A DNA stretch of 60,748 nucleotides from Bacteroidaceae bacterium (GTDB lineage Bacteria > Bacteroidota > Bacteroidia > Bacteroidales > Bacteroidaceae): assembly GCA_017615125.1 (NCBI GenBank), contig JAGAAS010000069.1, forward strand, positions 1 through 60,748, read 5' to 3'. Shown one piece after another: positions 1 to 8,328 of the stretch. Within the stretch, counting starts at the first letter, position 1. Each line of letters opens with the position of its first letter. Under the pieces are notes generated by a model that saw only the letters and a list, made by a program, of their open reading frames with translations, was not told the DNA's origin and searched no databases. The translations under genes and the position numbers were made by a program.

Positions 1-212
1 CCTTCACCAACCAGACGCTGGCGCAGATAGAGCTCTTCAACAAACCCTATCCCATCGACGTCTATCGTCTGCCCAAGCATCTGGACGAGGAGGTAGCACG
101 GCTGCATCTCGAGCGTATCGGGGTTCATCTGACAAAGCTGACACAGGCTCAGGCAGACTATATAGGAGTATCCGTCGACGGACCCTACAAAGCCGAACAC
201 TACAGATATTGA
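1..212 (+). CDS. ahcY: Adenosylhomocysteinase, C-terminal part (5' end outside the window)
   Basis: Open from the window edge (codons in frame from base 3) to TGA at 210-212, giving about 69 residues. The segment starts [11 protein letters not shown] and ends PYKAEHYRY. This matches the end of S-adenosyl-L-homocysteine hydrolase, whose C-terminal lysine and tyrosine (KPxHYRY) reach the NAD of the neighbouring subunit. The family enzyme splits S-adenosylhomocysteine into adenosine and homocysteine in the cytosol. The next gene starts 4 bases after the stop, so the two are probably cotranscribed. Only the tail is visible; the catalytic and NAD-binding parts lie upstream. Confidence 0.9.
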   Translation, partial: FTNQTLAQIELFNKPYPIDVYRLPKHLDEEVARLHLERIGVHLTKLTQAQADYIGVSVDGPYKAEHYRY

Positions 213-216
213 GCGC

Positions 217-795
217 ATGAAAACCGTTGCTGTCTACTGTGCCTCCAGCACACAAATCCGACCTTCCTTCTTCGACGCTGCCACCGAAGTGGGGCGCCTG
301 CTTGCAGAAAGCGGTATCCGAGTGGTAACAGGAGCAGGCAACATGGGGTTGATGAATGCCGTTCAGAATGCCGCTCTCGAGGCAGGAGGAACCGTTGTCG
401 GCGTCATCCCGGAATTTATGATCCGCGAAAACTGGCACCATACGGGACTCAGCGAGCTCATCGTCACGCCCGACATGCATACCCGCAAGCAGACGATTGC
501 CGATATGAGCAACGGATGCATTGCGCTGCCTGGAGGATGCGGAACCTTCGAGGAGCTGCTGGAGGTCATCACGTGGAAACAGCTTGGGCTCTACCTCAAC
601 CCCATTGTCGTCCTCAACCAGGACGGATACTACGATCCGCTGCTTGCTCAGCTGCAGAAAGCCGTCGACGAGAACTTCATGCGCAACCTTCATGCCAACA
701 TCTGGAATGTAGCCTCCTCGCCGGCAGAAGCTGTCGATATGGTTCTGAATACGCCTCAATGGGACCCATCCATTCGCAAGTTTGCCAAATTCTGA
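217..795 (+). CDS. LOG-family (TIGR00730) nucleoside-monophosphate phosphoribohydrolase
   Basis: 192 residues, the usual length for this family. The signature PGGCGTFEE lies at residues 105-113 and a nucleotide-binding GAGNMGLM at 39-46. These are the hallmark PGGxGTxxE and Rossmann-like loops of LOG (Lonely Guy) proteins. Family members cleave the N-glycosidic bond of nucleoside 5'-monophosphates, releasing a base and ribose 5-phosphate; in plants and some bacteria the substrates are cytokinin ribotides. In Bacteroidales the true substrate is not settled. It starts 4 bases after ahcY, so a role in purine or adenosine salvage is plausible but inferred. Older names (lysine decarboxylase-like) are misleading. 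Confidence 0.9.
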   Translation: MKTVAVYCASSTQIRPSFFDAATEVGRLLAESGIRVVTGAGNMGLMNAVQNAALEAGGTVVGVIPEFMIRENWHHTGLSELIVTPDMHTRKQTIADMSNGCIALPGGCGTFEELLEVITWKQLGLYLNPIVVLNQDGYYDPLLAQLQKAVDENFMRNLHANIWNVASSPAEAVDMVLNTPQWDPSIRKFAKF

Positions 796-816
796 TAACA
801 CTCTGACGGAATCACA

Positions 817-1536
817 ATGGATACGACAGTCATCAGCCCTTTGATCGATGCTTGGGAAACCCGGAATTCTCAGCCCTTCACTCTCATCGGCGACGATATT
901 GTTATCGGAATCCTTCTGCTTTGCTTCCTCATCATAGCCTTTGCTCTTGCCGACAGGAGCCACTACATCCACCAGCTGATCTACGGCTACTCCTTCGGGC
1001 ATTCCCGCTCCCAGTCCGACAACATACGCACCTCTCGCTCGTTCTATCTGCGCACAACCCTCATCCTGCAGTCGTTCATCAGCTTCGCTCTCATTATTGC
1101 CTACTTCTTCTGGAGAAAAGGATACATCACCGACTCGACACAATGCTGGAAATACATCGTCGCCGGGACGGTAGCCGCAGGTTTGTATATGTTTGTCAAA
1201 TTTCTCCTGTATCTTATCGTCAACAGCACCCTTTACAGCAAGAAGCAGACAGACGCCTGGACGCAAGTCTACGGAGACACTTTTATCTTTGCCGGCATCC
1301 TGTTTTTCGTCTTCGCTGTCGTATGCATTTCCTTCGAAGTTTCCCTTCCTTTTGTCGTAATCGGGATGTCTTCAATACTCGGTTTGATAGAAATCTGGCT
1401 AATAATTAGGGCTTTTCACATCTTTTTCACAAAAAGATATGGCTTATTGCAATTATTTGTCTACCTTTGCACGCTCGAAATTATACCCCTCCTTGTGATA
1501 GGTAAGATTTTGCTGCAGTTAAGTCAAATATTTTGA
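817..1536 (+). CDS. DUF4271-family membrane protein
   Basis: 239 residues with about six hydrophobic segments (for example residues 31-45, 84-100, 114-135, 151-170, 175-195 and 215-232). It resembles the Bacteroidetes-specific DUF4271 family of integral membrane proteins, which has no established function. It begins 21 bases after the LOG gene and is followed 12 bases later by hemD. As I recall, this family commonly sits next to hemD in Bacteroidales, which supports the assignment. The family name is given from overall resemblance and context; no catalytic motif is visible. Confidence 0.75.
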   Translation: MDTTVISPLIDAWETRNSQPFTLIGDDIVIGILLLCFLIIAFALADRSHYIHQLIYGYSFGHSRSQSDNIRTSRSFYLRTTLILQSFISFALIIAYFFWRKGYITDSTQCWKYIVAGTVAAGLYMFVKFLLYLIVNSTLYSKKQTDAWTQVYGDTFIFAGILFFVFAVVCISFEVSLPFVVIGMSSILGLIEIWLIIRAFHIFFTKRYGLLQLFVYLCTLEIIPLLVIGKILLQLSQIF

Positions 1537-1548
1537 ACATAGAAGATT

Positions 1549-2307
1549 GTGAAAATCGAAAAGATCCTGGTATCCCAGCCTCAAGGCGCAGAAGCTAAAA
1601 AGTACTACGACGAAATCGCTCAGAAGTATAACGTACAGATAGACTTCAAGCAGTTCATCTGCATCGAAAGCGTTAGCCCCAAAGAGTTCCGCGCTCAGAA
1701 AGTTTCCATCCTTCCCGAGCATACAGCTATCATCTTCACTTCGCGGCATGCTATCGATCATTTCTTCGGTCTCTGCCAGGAAATGCGCATCAACATTCCC
1801 GACTCGATGAAGTATTTCTGCATCTCCGAGTTGGTTGCCCTTTACATTCAGAAGTATGTTCAGTATAGGAAGCGGAAGATTTTCTTCAGCCCCGACGGAC
1901 ATTTCGAAGGGCTGCTGAATCAGATTCTGCGCCATCCTAACGAGACTTATTTCCTGCCGCAGTCTACCGTTCATACCGATGAAATCAGAGACAAGCTTGA
2001 AGCCAACGGAATCAAGCACGACGAGGCTGTGATGTACCGGACTGTCAGCAAGAAGTTTGCTGAGGGCGAGCTGGACGGATACGATATGTTCATCTTCTTC
2101 AGTCCTGCCGGTATCACCTCTCTGCTTGAGAACAAGCCGGGATTCAAGCAAGGCAAGACGCTTATCGGCTGCTTTGGCCCCAACGCTGCTCAAGCCATCC
2201 ACGAGCAAGGATTCCGTCTCGATCTGGAAGCTCCCACACAGGAGGCTCCTTCTATGACTATGGCTTTAGAGCAATACCTTGCCAAGCACGCCAGCAAGAA
2301 AAAATAA
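1549..2307 (+). CDS. hemD: Uroporphyrinogen-III synthase
   Basis: 252 residues, starting at GTG (1549) just after the DUF4271 stop. HemD closes and inverts ring D of hydroxymethylbilane to give uroporphyrinogen III in tetrapyrrole synthesis. Family sequences are very divergent, so recognition rests on the two-lobed alpha/beta pattern: IIFTSRHAIDHFF near residue 63, a nucleotide-like lobe ending in DMFIFFSPAGITSLL near 179, then IGCFGPNAAQAI. The phrases IFTSRxA and FSPxG are typical. It sits between DUF4271 and rnpA. Many gut Bacteroidales lack full heme synthesis; the other hem genes are not in this window, so the pathway cannot be judged here. Confidence 0.82.
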   Translation: MKIEKILVSQPQGAEAKKYYDEIAQKYNVQIDFKQFICIESVSPKEFRAQKVSILPEHTAIIFTSRHAIDHFFGLCQEMRINIPDSMKYFCISELVALYIQKYVQYRKRKIFFSPDGHFEGLLNQILRHPNETYFLPQSTVHTDEIRDKLEANGIKHDEAVMYRTVSKKFAEGELDGYDMFIFFSPAGITSLLENKPGFKQGKTLIGCFGPNAAQAIHEQGFRLDLEAPTQEAPSMTMALEQYLAKHASKKK

Positions 2308-2312
2308 AAAAC

Positions 2313-2726
2313 ATGGTGAAAAACACTTTCACCAAGCAAGAACGACTTTGTAGCCTCTCTACTATTGAATGGCTATTTGACGGTAAAGGAAGAAGCTTTT
2401 CTGTTTTTCCCCTACGCTATATATATAAGGTAGAACCTGCGAATGAAGAGAACTCCTCCGTTCCTCTCCCGCAGGTTCTCCTCTCTATTTCAAAAAAAAA
2501 GTTTCACCAGGCCGTTGACCGAAACCGAGTGAAACGCCTTATCCGCGAGGCTTACCGTCAACAGAAGCACTCTCTTGTTGCTTACACCAACAGCAAGCGC
2601 CTTTCTCTCTCTTTGGCAATTGTCTTCGTAGGAAACACCCTTCCTTCCCAGGCCGACATAGAGGAGTCCCTTTCCTCTGCTCTTACACGAATCACCAAAT
2701 CACTGGATCATGAAAGCGCCCGCTGA
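2313..2726 (+). CDS. rnpA: Ribonuclease P protein component
   Basis: 137 residues, the size expected for Bacteroidetes RnpA. The diagnostic RNR helix is clear: [10 protein letters not shown] at residues 70-79, after the basic stretch KKKFHQAVD. The protein binds the RNase P RNA and helps it remove 5' leaders from tRNA precursors. It starts 5 bases after hemD, and its last 17 bases overlap the next gene. That is the classic rnpA-yidD arrangement, linking tRNA processing and membrane-protein insertion genes. Confidence 0.93.
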   Translation: MVKNTFTKQERLCSLSTIEWLFDGKGRSFSVFPLRYIYKVEPANEENSSVPLPQVLLSISKKKFHQAVDRNRVKRLIREAYRQQKHSLVAYTNSKRLSLSLAIVFVGNTLPSQADIEESLSSALTRITKSLDHESAR

Positions 2727-3744
2727 CATTTTCCGACTTCTTCTCCGCGCGTTGCGGAATGTCTTGGTGTTCGTGCTGTTGCTCCCCATTAGGTTTTATC
2801 GACGATTCATCTCTCCCCTTACGCCTCCCGCTTGCCGCTATACGCCAACCTGCTCACAATATGCGATAGAAGCTTTACGCAAGCACGGGCCTTTCAAAGG
2901 ACTTTGGCTGGCAACGTATCGGATTCTGCGTTGTGCACCCTGGGGAGGATGGGGATATGATCCTGTTCCCGAGAAATTCAGCTTCTTCTATTACAAGAAG
3001 CCCTCAAAGGGCTCCTCTGGAAAGGCCCAGAAAGAACTATCCTCTTCTTCTGAAGACAACGCTTTTCCTGAAAGCCTGTCTTCAAAAAAAACGCTCGTCG
3101 CCGATGTGCATACGCACAACCTTCCCGAAAAAGCGGGAAGTGCTATTGTCAGCCTCAGCCCACAGGCTTTTCTGAACCTTACACCCGAACAACGGCAGAC
3201 AAATCTGTTTGCTATCGGCATCCATCCCTGGTATATAGAAGGAAGCGGAGCCGAGCAACTCTCCCTGCTGGAATCTGTCCTGCAAGGAGGGGATAGTGAA
3301 TCTATTGTCATGCTGGGAGAGATGGGACTCGACAAGAAGCAAGGTGCCAGCCCGGATATCCAACGAAGCGTCTTCATCAGCCAACTTGAACTGGCGCTAC
3401 GCTACGACAAGATTCCTGTCATCCACGATGTGCGCAGCATGCAGGAGATACTTCAGCTGCGTAAGTCTCTTCGCTATACGTCCCCCTGGCTCATTCACGG
3501 TTTCCGCGGAGGAGCCGAGCAGGCCCAGCAGTATCTCCGCGCAGGATGTCACCTCTCGCTGGGCATGCACTACAAGACGGAAACGCTGCTTTCCCTTCCT
3601 GCAAACGAGATTTTCCTGGAAAGCGACGATGACTCTCTAGGACTTGCAAATCTGTACGAACGGGTCGCAAAGGACCTGAATACAACAGTTTCGGCTCTTT
3701 CCCAACAGGTTAGCGACAATGTTATGCGTCTTTTGGGAAAATAA
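2710..3744 (+). CDS. YidD membrane-insertion factor fused to a TatD-like metal-dependent hydrolase
   Basis: One uninterrupted 344-residue ORF covers two proteins that are usually separate. Residues 1-95 are YidD: a hydrophobic helix (14-33), then [19 protein letters not shown] (35-53) with the conserved cysteines C42 and C48, and [14 protein letters not shown] (74-87). After a low-complexity Ser/Lys/Glu linker (about 98-127) comes a TatD-like TIM-barrel hydrolase. Its metal-ligand candidates are HTH at 134-136, E204 in GEMGLD, H239, H263 in IHGF and an Asp in ESDDD (304-308). YidD helps insert inner-membrane proteins; TatD proteins are metal-dependent DNases or hydrolases. No start codon is needed between the domains. 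The product would be a membrane-tethered hydrolase if the fusion is real rather than a missed stop. Confidence 0.85.
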   Translation: MKAPADIFRLLLRALRNVLVFVLLLPIRFYRRFISPLTPPACRYTPTCSQYAIEALRKHGPFKGLWLATYRILRCAPWGGWGYDPVPEKFSFFYYKKPSKGSSGKAQKELSSSSEDNAFPESLSSKKTLVADVHTHNLPEKAGSAIVSLSPQAFLNLTPEQRQTNLFAIGIHPWYIEGSGAEQLSLLESVLQGGDSESIVMLGEMGLDKKQGASPDIQRSVFISQLELALRYDKIPVIHDVRSMQEILQLRKSLRYTSPWLIHGFRGGAEQAQQYLRAGCHLSLGMHYKTETLLSLPANEIFLESDDDSLGLANLYERVAKDLNTTVSALSQQVSDNVMRLLGK

Positions 3745-3745
3745 G

Positions 3746-3776
3746 TTTGCTCTCTCGTAAAAAAGTCGTATCTTTG
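3746..3776 (+). promoter_or_regulatory. Bacteroidetes-type promoter of tyrS
   Basis: TTTG at 3746-3749, a 19-base spacer and TATCTTTG at 3769-3776 match the Bacteroidetes consensus TTTG-N19-21-TAnnTTTG. It lies directly after the YidD-TatD stop, so tyrS has a leader of about 70 bases and its own transcription start. Confidence 0.75.
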
Positions 3777-3849
3777 CGCTACTAATTCAAATGATAGAAT
3801 CTGCTATTCATTAACCCGATTTATAAACTCAAAAATACTATTTCAAACG

Positions 3850-5142
3850 ATGAACTTTGTTGAAGAATTAAGCTGGCGTGGAATGATTCACAGCATCATG
3901 CCAGGAACGGAAGAACTGCTGAGCAAAGAAATGGTGACTGCCTACGTAGGTATCGACCCGACGGCAGATTCCTTGCATATCGGACACCTCTGCGGCATTA
4001 TGATGCTGCGTCATTTTCAGCGCTGCGGGCACAAGCCTCTGGCCCTTATCGGAGGAGCTACAGGCATGATCGGCGACCCTAGCGGCAAGAGCCAGGAAAG
4101 AAATCTGCTCAACGAGGAGACGTTACGCCACAATGTTGAGTGCATCAAGAAGCAGCTCAGCCACTTCCTTGACTTTGAGAGCGATGCTCCCAATCACGCC
4201 GAGTTGGTAAACAACTACGACTGGATGAAGGACTTCACGTTCCTCGACTTTGCGCGCGATATCGGCAAGCACATCACCGTCAACTACATGATGGCGAAGG
4301 ACAGCGTGCAGAAGCGCCTCAACGGAGAAGCACGCGACGGACTCTCCTTCACGGAATTCACCTATCAGCTCCTTCAGGGCTACGATTTCCTCTACCTCTA
4401 TCAGAACAAGGGCTGCAAGCTCCAGATGGGAGGAAGCGACCAATGGGGAAACATCACAACAGGCACCGAGCTCATCCGGCGCACCACAGGAGGCGAAGCT
4501 TTCGCCCTCACCTGCCCCCTCATCACCAAAGCCGACGGAGGAAAGTTCGGAAAGACAGAAAGCGGCAACGTGTGGCTCAGCCCGGAATACACTAGCCCGT
4601 ACTCCTTCTACCAGTTCTGGCTCAACGTGGGCGACGAAGACGCTGCCCGCTACATCAAGATTTTCACTTCCCTCACCAAGGAAGAGATCGATGCCCTCAT
4701 CGCCGAGCACACCCAAGCCCCGCACCTCCGCCTTCTGCAGAAACGTCTGGCAAAGGAAGTCACCTGCATGGTTCACAGCGAGGCAGACTACAATGCTGCC
4801 GTAGAAGCCAGCGGAATACTTTTCGGCAACAACACCCACGATGCGCTCGTCAAGCTTGACGAGCGCACGCTGCTGGCAGTCTTCGAGGGCGTTCCCCAGT
4901 TCAAGGTAGCCCGCAGCATCTTCGAGGCAGGCGTCAAAGCTATCGACCTGCTTACGGAAAGCGCTGCCGTCTTCCCCTCGAAAGGCGAAATGCGCAAAAT
5001 GGTGCAGGGAGGAGGCGTCAGCATCAATAAGCAGAAACTCGAGGCCTTCGACCAAGAGATTACCGCTGCCGACTTGCTCGACGGCAAGTACCTCCTCGCC
5101 CAGAGAGGCAAGAAAAACTACTATCTCCTCATCGCTGAATAA
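3850..5142 (+). CDS. tyrS: Tyrosine--tRNA ligase
   Basis: 430 residues, standard for bacterial TyrRS. The class I signatures are visible: HIGH at residues 43-46 and KFGKT at 232-236 in place of KMSKS. The tyrosine-recognition loop around GGSDQWGN is also present. An S4-like RNA-binding domain fills the C-terminus from about residue 365 ([19 protein letters not shown]). It charges tRNA-Tyr with tyrosine using ATP. It has its own promoter and is followed by a hairpin terminator, so it is probably transcribed alone. Confidence 0.96.
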   Translation: MNFVEELSWRGMIHSIMPGTEELLSKEMVTAYVGIDPTADSLHIGHLCGIMMLRHFQRCGHKPLALIGGATGMIGDPSGKSQERNLLNEETLRHNVECIKKQLSHFLDFESDAPNHAELVNNYDWMKDFTFLDFARDIGKHITVNYMMAKDSVQKRLNGEARDGLSFTEFTYQLLQGYDFLYLYQNKGCKLQMGGSDQWGNITTGTELIRRTTGGEAFALTCPLITKADGGKFGKTESGNVWLSPEYTSPYSFYQFWLNVGDEDAARYIKIFTSLTKEEIDALIAEHTQAPHLRLLQKRLAKEVTCMVHSEADYNAAVEASGILFGNNTHDALVKLDERTLLAVFEGVPQFKVARSIFEAGVKAIDLLTESAAVFPSKGEMRKMVQGGGVSINKQKLEAFDQEITAADLLDGKYLLAQRGKKNYYLLIAE

Positions 5143-5181
5143 AGGAACATTCCTGCGACAGCAGCAAGGACTCCCTATCAT

Positions 5182-5220
5182 AAAAGGCATCAGTCAGTTA
5201 ACGGCTGGTGCCTTTTCCAT
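5182..5220 (+). terminator. Terminator after tyrS
   Basis: A 14-base stem pairs 5182-5195 with 5203-5216, starting AAAAGGCA and ending TGCCTTTT, with two G-U pairs and a 7-base loop. It lies 40 bases after the tyrS stop. The trailing T run is short. Confidence 0.6.
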
Positions 5221-5247
5221 ATTATTTGCGGCAAAAAGCAAAAAAAA

Positions 5248-5279
5248 TTTGGTAGAAAGAAAGGATTGATGTACTTTTG
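5248..5279 (+). promoter_or_regulatory. Promoter of tRNA-Gln
   Basis: TTTG at 5248-5251, a 20-base spacer and TACTTTTG at 5272-5279 match the Bacteroidetes vegetative consensus. The -7 box ends 31 bases before the tRNA. Confidence 0.75.
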
Positions 5280-5310
5280 CAGCGCTTTCCGAAAGGAGCA
5301 CACAAGGTAT

Positions 5311-5381
5311 TGTCCTATGGTGTAATGGTAGCACAACAGGTTTTGGTTCTGTTTGTAGTGGTTCGAATCCGCTTAGGACAA
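5311..5381 (+). tRNA. tRNA-Gln (anticodon TTG)
   Basis: The acceptor stem TGTCCTA (5311-5317) pairs with TAGGACA (5374-5380), with discriminator A at 5381. The D arm contains GGTGTAATGGTAGCAC. The anticodon loop TTTTGGT presents TTG, which reads CAA. The T arm has GGTTCGAATCC. The 3' CCA is not encoded, as is common in Bacteroidetes. Confidence 0.95.
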
Positions 5382-5386
5382 CCGAG

Positions 5387-5425
5387 AAGAAAGCGTCAGA
5401 TATTTATCTGACGCTTTCTTTTTCT
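5387..5425 (+). terminator. Terminator after tRNA-Gln
   Basis: A nearly perfect inverted repeat, AAGAAAGCGTCAGATA at 5387-5402 against its complement at 5405-5420, is followed by more T residues. It starts 6 bases after the tRNA and also separates it from the convergent lipoprotein gene ending at 5490. The rest of the interval 5426-5489 shows nothing recognisable. Confidence 0.85.
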
Positions 5426-5489
5426 TCTATGCCCTAAAGGGCGCTCTTATTGTCTATACCTATGAATTATCAGAAAAACGCCTAACGTT

Positions 5490-6968
5490 TTACTTGAGCT
5501 TCTCGAATTCTTTCATCATCTCTTCCACACCAGGCCAACCAATAATGGTTTTTACAAGCTTACCTTCACGGTCATAGATGAGGTAATGGGGAATTGCATT
5601 GTCGTAATCAGGGATTTGCATCTCTTCCATCTTGTCTTTCGGTACAATGTAATGATCGCCAGCGTGCTGAGCGACATATTCCACCCACTCGTTGGAATCG
5701 CTGCTAGTGTCGGTGATGTAGATGAAGTCTACGCCCCGTGCCGTCAATTCATCCTTCACTTTCTCCATTTCCTTCATCCCCATTCGGCAAGGGCCGCACC
5801 AAGTGGCCCAGAAGTCAACGAAGACGATGTGCCCTTTGTGCTCGGCAACGATTTTGGGCAACCACTTCTGCGGCTCTCCTTCCGGCAGGGCACAGCTGGT
5901 ACCCTTTCCTTCAGAAAGTTTCTGATTCAGTTGTGCTTGCACCTCTCGTATTTGTGTTTGGAACTCAGGAGACAGGGAATTCAGCTCGCTTTCATCTACT
6001 GGCAGATTGGCTTTTGCCTGAGCCATCACGGCTTTAGCCTCATCCAACTCCTTGAACCAACGTCCTAAGGGCGAGTCTTCCAACTCGTTGGCCTGAATGT
6101 ATCGCCTTCCTTCATCAAAAAGATTATTCAGACAAGCGTAGAAGCCTGTGACGTTGCGGTAGTATGTCAGTTCGGGTGCATGAGGATCTTTGAAGGTGAA
6201 TTGCTTCTCGAACATTGCCAGCGAGTCAGGATCCTTGGTCAAGTCCCATATCTTTTTTGTAAATCGGTAATCTCGTAGTTTTTTTAGGTAATCCTGTTCA
6301 ATAACCATTCTTTGGTATTCCCGTTCCTCAAGCGAGAGGTCGATAGAGTCCAACTGCTTCACCACATCCAGAAACTCATTCCAACACACTTCGCGCCATT
6401 CGTCAAAGGTATCGTGATAGTGAGCTGTGGCATATTCGCGATCATATCCCAGTTTAATACTTTTCATTTGAATAGGCAGAGGTAGCTCAAAGGATGCGCC
6501 TTCGATGTGGATGGCTTTCTTCCATAGCTCTTGCAACTTAGGCGTAGTGATGCTGTCGTGTGGAGTATCTTTGTTGTAGGCCTGGTATGCCTCGAAAGCC
6601 TTTTTGTTGAAGTCAACTCGCACGGTGTCGCCTGGGAAGAGCATGACTGACCATCCCGAAAAATTGTGTTTCAGCGGATAGCAAATATCCCACACGAGGG
6701 TGAACGTGCCAGCAACGGAGTCGGTAATGATTTCTGGAAAGCCCCCGCCCTTAAGCGTTTCACATCCCCAAAAGCCCGGACATTTGTCCGTGTCCCCAGG
6801 TTCCCTGTCAACATATCGTCCCAAAATGACGGCAGGAGCGCTCTTTCGCTCCCATTTGGGGAGAGCTGACGAGACAGGAGGAGTGCTGGGAGCACATGCT
6901 GCTAGCGTAAGCACCATAAGGATAAGGCTTGTCTTGCTCAAATTCTTTTTCAAGTTTCTGTTCATCAT
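5490..6968 (-). CDS. TlpA-like thioredoxin-fold lipoprotein
   Basis: 492 residues. An N-terminal lipoprotein signal ends at LAAC with C25 as the likely lipid anchor. The middle (about 30-350) is a long helical and beta region of the kind that precedes TlpA domains in Bacteroidetes. The C-terminal 140 residues are a thioredoxin fold with the active site WCGPC at 390-394, in VDFWATWCGPCRMGM. Such proteins are thought to act as thiol-disulfide oxidoreductases in the periplasm or at the outer membrane; the partner here is unknown. It lies 39 bases downstream of the glycosyltransferase at 7008-8156 on the same strand and may share its transcript. Confidence 0.88.
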   Translation of the reverse strand: MMNRNLKKNLSKTSLILMVLTLAACAPSTPPVSSALPKWERKSAPAVILGRYVDREPGDTDKCPGFWGCETLKGGGFPEIITDSVAGTFTLVWDICYPLKHNFSGWSVMLFPGDTVRVDFNKKAFEAYQAYNKDTPHDSITTPKLQELWKKAIHIEGASFELPLPIQMKSIKLGYDREYATAHYHDTFDEWREVCWNEFLDVVKQLDSIDLSLEEREYQRMVIEQDYLKKLRDYRFTKKIWDLTKDPDSLAMFEKQFTFKDPHAPELTYYRNVTGFYACLNNLFDEGRRYIQANELEDSPLGRWFKELDEAKAVMAQAKANLPVDESELNSLSPEFQTQIREVQAQLNQKLSEGKGTSCALPEGEPQKWLPKIVAEHKGHIVFVDFWATWCGPCRMGMKEMEKVKDELTARGVDFIYITDTSSDSNEWVEYVAQHAGDHYIVPKDKMEEMQIPDYDNAIPHYLIYDREGKLVKTIIGWPGVEEMMKEFEKLK

Positions 6969-7007
6969 AAGCGATATGGGTTTAAGCTTTTGGGAAGTAT
7001 CTCTTCG

Positions 7008-8156
7008 TCAGTCGCCTTTCGTTTGTCGGACGATTTCGTAGAGAGCCTCCGTCACGTTCGACCAAGCGTATTTCTTTTTCTCTTCCTTCGTGTTTTCAAT
7101 GAACATCGTTTCCCTATTGTTTTCGTAAAAATCAGCCAATCCATCGGCAATTTTGGCTGGTTCGGGAGGAACGACATAGCCGATTTTCCCGTTCGGCACA
7201 ATCTCGGCAAGCCCTCCGACGTCGGTAACGAGCATCGGTTTGGCAAAATGGAAAGCAATCTGCGTGACGCCGCTTTGCGTAGCTGTGCGGTAAGGCTGCG
7301 CCACGATGTCGCAGGCGCTGAAATAGCGGTTGACTTCGGCATTCGGAATGAACTGGGTGCTGAGCACCACCCTGTCGTCAAGGTGTAGCGCAGAGATTTT
7401 TTCGCGGTAGGGCTGTTCGTCTTCATAGAACTCTCCGGCAACTATCAGCTTCACTCCCAGCTTTCCCAAACGCTCGTCAGACATAGCCTCGAGCAAAAGG
7501 TCAAGTCCTTTATATGCCCGGATGAATCCGAAAAAGAGCACGTAGCGCCCTTCTTCGTCCAAGTTGAGCAACTGACGCGCCTCGCTCTTCGGCAACAGCT
7601 CTCCGTAATGATCATACACGGGATGAGGGCGGAAGAGCTTTGGCTTGTCCTTATGGTCGAACCGGCTGATATCCTTCGCTACCGACTCCGACAAAGCAAG
7701 GAACCCGTGCATGCGGTTCACAAAGTAGCCGGGAAAGAGCTTGTCCATGATGTTTGGCTCGTGCGGAATCATGTTATGCATAAGCCCCACGAGGCAGATA
7801 TGCTTGTCGCGGCGCAGGCAGGAAGCAATCGTTCCGAAACAAGGGGCCATAAACGACATCCAATAGGCAAAGACGACAATATCAGGGCGTTGGCGACGCA
7901 TCTCCCTGCCTGCCTTCAGCCACGAGAAAGGATTGACGGAGCTGAACCTGCGATAAACGGTAAGCCCCTCAGGGGCGGGGTCGTCGGAAAACTGCGTCTT
8001 TCCCGGGAAAAGAAACGACGGGTACTGAAGGGTAAACGTATAGAGCAGCACCGAGTTTCCCTCGTTGACGAGCTGTCGCGCCAGACGCTCGCTGAAGGCA
8101 GCTATTCCCCCGCGATAAGGCCAAGCCGGGCCGACGATAATGATTTTCTTTCCCAT
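7008..8156 (-). CDS. Glycosyltransferase, GT-B fold (family 4-like)
   Basis: 382 residues. The N-terminus IIIVGPAWPYRGGIAAFSERL is a typical donor-independent lobe of a GT4 enzyme with a glycine-rich loop. The C-terminal lobe contains VLFFGFIRAYKGLDLLLEA and a nucleotide-sugar site in SGVTQIAFHFAKPMLVTDVG followed by LAEIVPNG. GT4 enzymes transfer sugars with retention of configuration, usually in LPS, capsule or O-antigen assembly. It is divergent from the YfhO gene, with back-to-back promoters between them. Donor and acceptor cannot be read from the sequence. Confidence 0.88.
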   Translation of the reverse strand: MGKKIIIVGPAWPYRGGIAAFSERLARQLVNEGNSVLLYTFTLQYPSFLFPGKTQFSDDPAPEGLTVYRRFSSVNPFSWLKAGREMRRQRPDIVVFAYWMSFMAPCFGTIASCLRRDKHICLVGLMHNMIPHEPNIMDKLFPGYFVNRMHGFLALSESVAKDISRFDHKDKPKLFRPHPVYDHYGELLPKSEARQLLNLDEEGRYVLFFGFIRAYKGLDLLLEAMSDERLGKLGVKLIVAGEFYEDEQPYREKISALHLDDRVVLSTQFIPNAEVNRYFSACDIVAQPYRTATQSGVTQIAFHFAKPMLVTDVGGLAEIVPNGKIGYVVPPEPAKIADGLADFYENNRETMFIENTKEEKKKYAWSNVTEALYEIVRQTKGD

Positions 8157-8237
8157 AGCTCCTTTTTTAGTTCCTTTTTTAAGTCTTACGAGTCGGGCTC
8201 AGGCTCTGTTGTCAGAGCCTCAAGCCCTTTCGTTTGC

Positions 8238-8271
8238 CAAAAGTACGCATTTTTTTGCGGATACAGGCAAA
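8238..8271 (-). promoter_or_regulatory. Promoter of the 7008-8156 glycosyltransferase
   Basis: On the minus strand, TACTTTTG (8245 to 8238) is preceded by TTTG (8271-8268) with a 22-base spacer, one base longer than ideal. It lies back to back with the YfhO -7 box at 8289-8296. Confidence 0.6.
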
Positions 8272-8288
8272 AAGAACAAAAAAAGCAC

Positions 8289-8296
8289 TACTTTTG
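8289..8296 (+). promoter_or_regulatory. Candidate -7 box of the YfhO gene
   Basis: TACTTTTG fits TAnnTTTG and lies 32 bases before the start codon. I see no good TTTG at the expected distance upstream, so the call rests on the -7 element alone. Confidence 0.5.
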
Positions 8297-8328
8297 CATG
8301 AATCTATCGACAAAAAACCCTTATCGCT

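Noticed and set aside
37-1266. 409-codon minus-strand frame opposite the LOG and DUF4271 genes
   Set aside because: No domain similarity; it lies antisense to two clear genes and is a by-product of their codon use.
5143-5310. Riboswitch or T-box leader near tyrS and tRNA-Gln
   Set aside because: Only a simple terminator stem and a promoter are visible; no conserved T-box or aptamer motif.
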